In this document: positions 59,117 through 64,000 of the stretch, piece after piece | Layout: every line of letters begins with the position of its first letter | Position numbering within the stretch: position 1 is the stretch's first letter | Notes under the pieces: generated by a model | What the model was told of the DNA's origin: nothing | Databases searched by the model: none | Seen by the model: the letters and a program-made list of their open reading frames with translations, nothing else | Position numbers and translations under genes: made by a program | Assembly (NCBI GenBank): GCA_037176845.1 | Contig: JAYKXP010000055.1 | Coordinates: forward strand, 307,447 to 371,446 | Origin: Paramarasmius palmivorus | Taxonomy: Eukaryota; Basidiomycota; Agaricomycetes; Agaricales; Marasmiaceae | Reading direction: 5' to 3' | DNA length: 64,000 nucleotides

Positions 59117-62100
59117 ATGTCAACACGCATTATTCATGACGACGACGACAGGTCGCCGACACCACCTCCAGCCCACCACACTTTCACTCCCCTAGGACAG
59201 TGGACTCCTCGTACTCCAGTAGCTCCCTCATCTATCGACCCTAATACAACAACTGGGGGACAGACTCTGGGAAGCACTCCAGGCACTCAAAATCTTGATC
59301 CTAATCTTCCAGAATTACACCGTTGAGTTGTGAACTCCTCTCGTCGAAGAATGGGCGGACCTATTTCTCCCGGACCACTACCGTCCCCGACTACTCGGGA
59401 TATTCACAATCCATACACACCAAGTCGATTGCTATCGAATGAACTCGCGCGTGTAGAAATGGCACCCCGAACTCCTCGAATAGCTCAAGGTGTTTCATCT
59501 GTCCCTGCTCAAATACTTAGTAGCCGACAAGGACAACGAAGGGTAACCATTAACTCACCAAGAAACATAGCCCCACTAACGCCATTCCACCATCATCAGT
59601 CTCAGGTTCCATGTCTATCTCCTTCGGCTCTACCAATTCCACCAAGAGTAATTTCGCCTAGAACCCCTCCTAGACAAGCTGAAGCAGGACCTGGGCCAAC
59701 GACACAAGAACATAGAAGTTTTGCTGAGAGAATACAGCGTCAGCGAGAAGAATATGAGGAAATATTCGGTAGTCCGTACCCAGAGCCTTCTATTAATAGC
59801 CCATTTCCTGATATAGGCCCAACCCGTACCCCACAAGAGGTTCTTGAGGATTTGGGAATGCGGTGTTATCGCTTTGCGCAAAGAATGGGAGTTCCAGACA
59901 TAGAGCAAATGACAACTCGTGAGCATATTGAAGCAATGAGGGAATTAATGCTCACCGAAGATATTGAGTTGCCAATTCAAGTCAGCGAATTCCTGTCGAA
60001 TCCCAAGAATCGTTGGGAGTTGTCAAACCTATATGCCAGAAGTTTACAGCCTGATATCCGGGAAATGTTACCAGATATTCCTGATTCCCCAGCCAGCAAT
60101 AGAAACACGTACCTGTTGACCCCGGCTCCAACATATCACACCCATAATATTCTCCAAACATCCAGGAGTTCATTAGGGCATTCAACGCAACCCGAGAACC
60201 CCCAAAATACAGGGGAACATCATCGAGAAACACCGGGAGCCGGAGAATCTGATAGGCGACAGGTGGTGTTCATTGAAACTGAAAATGAAGAGACTAGCAG
60301 CGAGGATCTAGTCAAGAGCTCATCGTCTTCATACGGTGAACCAATAGAACCACGTTTTAATCCTGACAATATGGTCCCTAGAGGAATGGTACGCCACATC
60401 GATGACGCTTTAGATTCTGATGGTGAGCATGTAGTGTACTATGTCCCACGCCCTGTCAACCCCATCTTGCGATCTATGACCACTCGTTCTGAGGGAACTG
60501 CAGAAATTCATATAAGTTCGTATTCTGAGGAACAAGAAGGACAAGCAACGTACGTGGCGGGGTTAGAAAGCCAGACTTCTGCTCGAGCTCCTTCTTGCGC
60601 ATCTTCTGAACCTCCTAGACCATCACCCCCAACCTTCATACCTTCTCCAACACCTAGTCAACTGTGGAGCCAAGACCCTAGCTCCAACGAAGAAGGAGCT
60701 GACCAGGGGCGCCAACTAGTGCCTTTGATCACGGTTCAGAGAGAGCCAAGATGAATGGCAAGGATAACTCAGCGACGACCACGAAGAATGGAAATGGGTA
60801 GGCGTCTATACACAATTTCGGATTCAGACCCAGACGTAACAATGCGATTCGAGGAGTTGTCATCGAGTCCTGAATCCACGAATCGAATATCCTCTGGTTC
60901 CGAAATTGAAGAATCACTGCATAGAGACCAGCCAAATGGTATTGATAATTCTCACGAATCCACGGCTTCAGCAAGATCTGCAAGTTCGGTTACTTCTTCA
61001 TCCTCGGGACCAGTTTTCATAGGGATGTACGTACCTGGATATGACCCAGAAGGTCGCACTCCCCCTTCCGTCACCAGTATTCACAATCCGCCCCCACCAT
61101 ATCAACCAAATCAACCAAATGATCGCCCTATTCGACCTGGAGAACCCAGAAGAGAAGGCTACGCCTTCACCCCTCATCCAAATCGAAATGCTACAGCGGG
61201 TCCAAGTCGTGCTGGCGTCTACGTGCCGCCAGGAAGAAGTCAGCAAAGAGAAGAAGAAAATTGAAGGGATCATACTTACCAGGGAATCCCAGAAGAAAGA
61301 AGGAACGGAAATGGTGGAGAAGAGGAAGAGGAAAGACCAGAATGGAGGCGTCGTGGTGGTCAAGAAGCAAGGAGTGCTAGTGAAGAGCCGCGGCACCAGA
61401 ACGATTCGGACCGTGAGCCCGACCAATCAAATGTGGGCGCCTCTGCGTTTGTACCGCAACAACCACCTCCACCACCTCCACCACCGGCCAATCCACCATC
61501 TAACCGTTCTACGGCATCCTCCAATTCATCATCAATCACAGGGAATCGATCTTCAGCTCAAGAAAGTGTTGATGGATCGGCAAGAAGCGAAGAATTTTTT
61601 CAACCTCTTATCTCAACACCGCCGGCCGCTATCCATAACGCTAGGTCTTTTGAAGGAAATACAGCTGGACCATCGAGAGTTCTGTTTACACGGGGACCAA
61701 GAGTGGGATCAATAGGGTTTTCAGATTCAAGATCTCAGGAATCAGGAGGTACGAATAGGACCCAAGGGTACGACAATACGTTCATCTCCGGACCACCTAA
61801 TCACTCATCTTCCAGCTCTAATGGGACTTCGGGATCAGGACAATACTCCGAACGCTATCCACATCTTTCCTATTACCAGCCGCCTCCATCCTCATCACCA
61901 CCCTCAAGCCTTGGAACAAGACATTCCCGAACCAGTAATCAATTTATCATCCAACAAGGACCTCCTGGGCCTCCTGGACCTCCCGGACCAATGGGACCAC
62001 CCGGACCTATGGGACCTCCGGGACCATCAGGAAATGGAGTACGACGTAACGAAGAAAACGAAGCAAGAAAGGAGGCAATTAATAGGGAATACAAGCTGGA

Positions 62101-62941
62101 AATCCGAAAACCAAACCCATTCGATGGGAATGACCGAACGCTATGGCGTACGTTTGTTAGCGATTGCACCCAAATGTTTTTGGCTAAGCCAACTATCTAC
62201 AGCGATGACGCCTCGAAGATTCAATATGCATCATCATGGTTAATGGGTCCGGCGCAGCGAACATTCGACAATTGGATGGAAATGGAAAGGGAAAGAGGTG
62301 AATGGATACCGGTAGTACATGAATGGAGTGTCTTTGTTATGGAAATGGGACGATTATTTGGGGTACACGACGAAGCATTGCACTCGCAAGCCAAGCTCAC
62401 GAAAACAGTTCAGCAACCTGGTGAAGAATTCGCGGCATTTAGGGTAAGATTCCAAGATGTAGCTTTACGAACAGGATACGACGATTTCGCACTATGATGG
62501 AACTTGCTGCAAAACACGCATCCAGCGCTACGGGCTAAACTCACAAATACCGGCGAACTCCCCAACACATATCAAGGTGTTGTTGAGCGTCTCATGAATA
62601 TTGATGGGACACAGCAAGCATTCCGAGACGCTGGCCTCATGAATCCATTTGCAGCATCGACTTCGCAAATTACCAGCACCTCCACCACCACTACTACTCA
62701 GGCGAATAGCACAAATCCTAATATTGGCATACGATCCCGGAATCCATTTCGCAATCGTCTGACAGTTCAGACGACTGAAGTCAAAAATATTAAGACTCAG
62801 GAACAAGCTCAGGGGTCGCAAGCGGTAGTGGGTGAAGAATCGCCGCAAGTAATCCGTTTAACGAGAACCAAAAGGGAACATCGAATGGCAAACAGGTTGT
62901 GTCTAAAATGCGGGAAAGAGGGCCACTTCTTGAGGAACTGA
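59117..62941 (+). CDS. gag: Gypsy gag polyprotein region, interrupted by TGA codons
   Basis: One reading frame throughout, split by TGA at 59324, 60752, 61262, 62495 and 62939. The first 900 residues are Pro/Ser/Thr-rich and acidic. A collagen-like Gly-X-Y run lies at 61958-62032. The capsid-type domain follows (KPNPFDGNDRTLWRTFVSD, ASSWLMGPAQRTFDNWMEM, EFAAFRVRFQDVALRTGYD), then a CCHC zinc knuckle CLKCGKEGHFLRN in which the last Cys codon is TGA. Gag packages element RNA in virus-like particles. The four other TGAs are consistent with CGA (Arg) to TGA. The long N-terminal disordered region is larger than in most Gypsy gags. Confidence 0.78.
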
Positions 62942-63090
62942 CCAGCTCTAAAGGAGCAAACGGTATCTCTTCGAGCCGTCTTTACTGTTGATGATGATGG
63001 AACTACCAAGGAAGAATTTTATGATGATGAAGGTAATATATTTTTGTTTGAAGAAATACCAGAGGAAGAAGAGTCGGGAAACGAGGAGGG

Positions 63091-64000
63091 GGACCTGAGC
63101 CTCGAGGAGAGGGAAGACTAGGCCCTCCTGAACAACATGCAACGCTACGAGCTGCAATAACACCCTCACCTACGAAGCATCCAACAAAAAACCATACTAG
63201 TAACGACCATGACATTAATGATGATACCACAGCCAGAATTACCTCGAAAACTGAGGAAGCGTTTATTATTAATATGAATATCAACAATAAAATGGACAAT
63301 GTGTGTAAAAGTAAAGCCCTGTTGGACACAGGTGCATCAAGACTATTTATTGACTATCAAACTGCGAACAAACAGCCAAGTAAAATCAACTCTATTTCCC
63401 CCATCCGACTCACACTATTTGACGGAGAAGACTCCTCAGCAGGATTAATCACGCAGTCATTTACTACAGAGTACACCTTGGAGGATGGGACAACTCATTC
63501 AGAAGAATTTCTGATCACCAAGCTACATCCTTCAGTCAACGTGGTTTTGGGATTACCGTGGTTGCGCAAATACAACCCCCATATAGATTGGCGAAACCTT
63601 GAATTATCCTTCAACGAAAGTGCAACGTTACGAGGAAGTATTATTCGGAATCTTGAAGTCACAAACCATGAGGCTTACAAGGTAAAGATGGAGGAGGTAA
63701 AAGAGGATCAGAAGCAGCCTAATCCACCATTGCAATTGCATGAACCACTAATACTAACATGCAAGGAATGGGAAGTGTATCAACAACAGAAAGAAGCACC
63801 AAGGGAAGAATTACGACGAAGGGTTACTATCGAAGTCGAAGAAGAACCATGTAATGGGTTCCCCACACTAGAACTCAATGATCCAGTACTAATTGCTGAA
63901 AATGAGTGGGAAGAATACCTAAAGGAGATATTATACTTCAGTATGAGAAGTCTAGCTATTGGATATTACTACATAGCGGGAATTCCTTTCACAAAGTTCC
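63091..64000 (+). CDS. pol: Gypsy pol: protease domain, continues beyond window
   Basis: Frame is -1 relative to gag, with the change in a GGGGG run at 63088-63092. The retropepsin signature ALLDTGASRLFID is at about 63316-63354 (Asp codon 63325), and the typical late motif VVLGLPWLRKYNPHIDW follows. It is then a linker rich in Glu/Lys that stays open to 64000. Retropepsin cleaves the gag-pol polyprotein. The -1 shift may be programmed or an indel. Confidence 0.75.

Larger units (their letters stand above)
58653..64000 (+). mobile_element. Ty3/Gypsy LTR retrotransposon, 3' part outside window
   Basis: 5' LTR, long gag region and protease domain in order, reading rightwards to the window end. 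Reverse transcriptase, RNase H, integrase and the 3' LTR would lie beyond 64000. Several in-frame TGA codons show that this copy is not coding-competent as read. Confidence 0.82.

Overview
The window looks like nuclear DNA of a basidiomycete (probably an Agaricomycete). The evidence is many short introns (about 50-65 bp, GT..AG), a eukaryotic ribosomal protein gene, mitochondrial proline dehydrogenase and VPS4, and mobile elements typical of these fungi: a KDZ-associated CxC5/CxC6 DNA transposon, a Ty3/Gypsy element, and a SNF2-type helicase of a kind common in agaric genomes.

Layout. 1-0.75 kb: 3' part of RPL19 (eL19). 1.9-2.4 kb: small hypothetical gene. 2.6-8.8 kb: a GH76-like membrane-anchored protein and a truncated paralogue upstream of it. 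9.7-13.2 kb: a tandem pair of seven-helix membrane protein genes, each with single-base frameshifts. 13.5-18.1 kb: proline dehydrogenase and VPS4, both on the minus strand. 18.16-24.64 kb: a DNA transposon with inverted GAGTC/GACTC-rich ends, carrying a CxC5/CxC6 transposase-like gene, a GRF zinc-finger gene and a small accessory gene; its left end lies 51 bp upstream of the VPS4 start codon. 24.6-30 kb: gene-poor, with dispersed repeats. 30.0-31.6 kb: a hypothetical gene interrupted by a 516-bp MITE with TAA target duplications, positioned so that it can be spliced out in frame. 32.4-36.8 kb: F-box/LRR-like gene, truncated FAD-binding reductase, DUF985 cupin, hypothetical gene. 37-44.4 kb: a tRNA-like sequence and no confident protein gene. 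44.44-45.08 kb: an extreme homopolymer tract. 46.1-50.5 kb: SNF2-family helicase. 51.1-53.2 kb: decayed short-chain dehydrogenase and UNC-93-like transporter. 53.3-58.2 kb: gene-poor. 58.2-64 kb: a transposase C-terminal fragment interrupted by a Ty3/Gypsy element (5' LTR, gag, protease) that runs off the window.

How it fits together. The left half is a normal gene-dense euchromatic block; the rest is an accessory region built by transposon insertion, local duplication and decay. Single-base frameshifts are frequent, even in the conserved proline dehydrogenase, so part of the apparent decay may be consensus indel error. RPL19 and VPS4 read cleanly. In the Gypsy element all five in-frame stops are TGA; four can be explained by CGA to TGA change, as expected from cytosine deamination in silenced repeats. 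All assignments come from reading the sequence; no database search was run.
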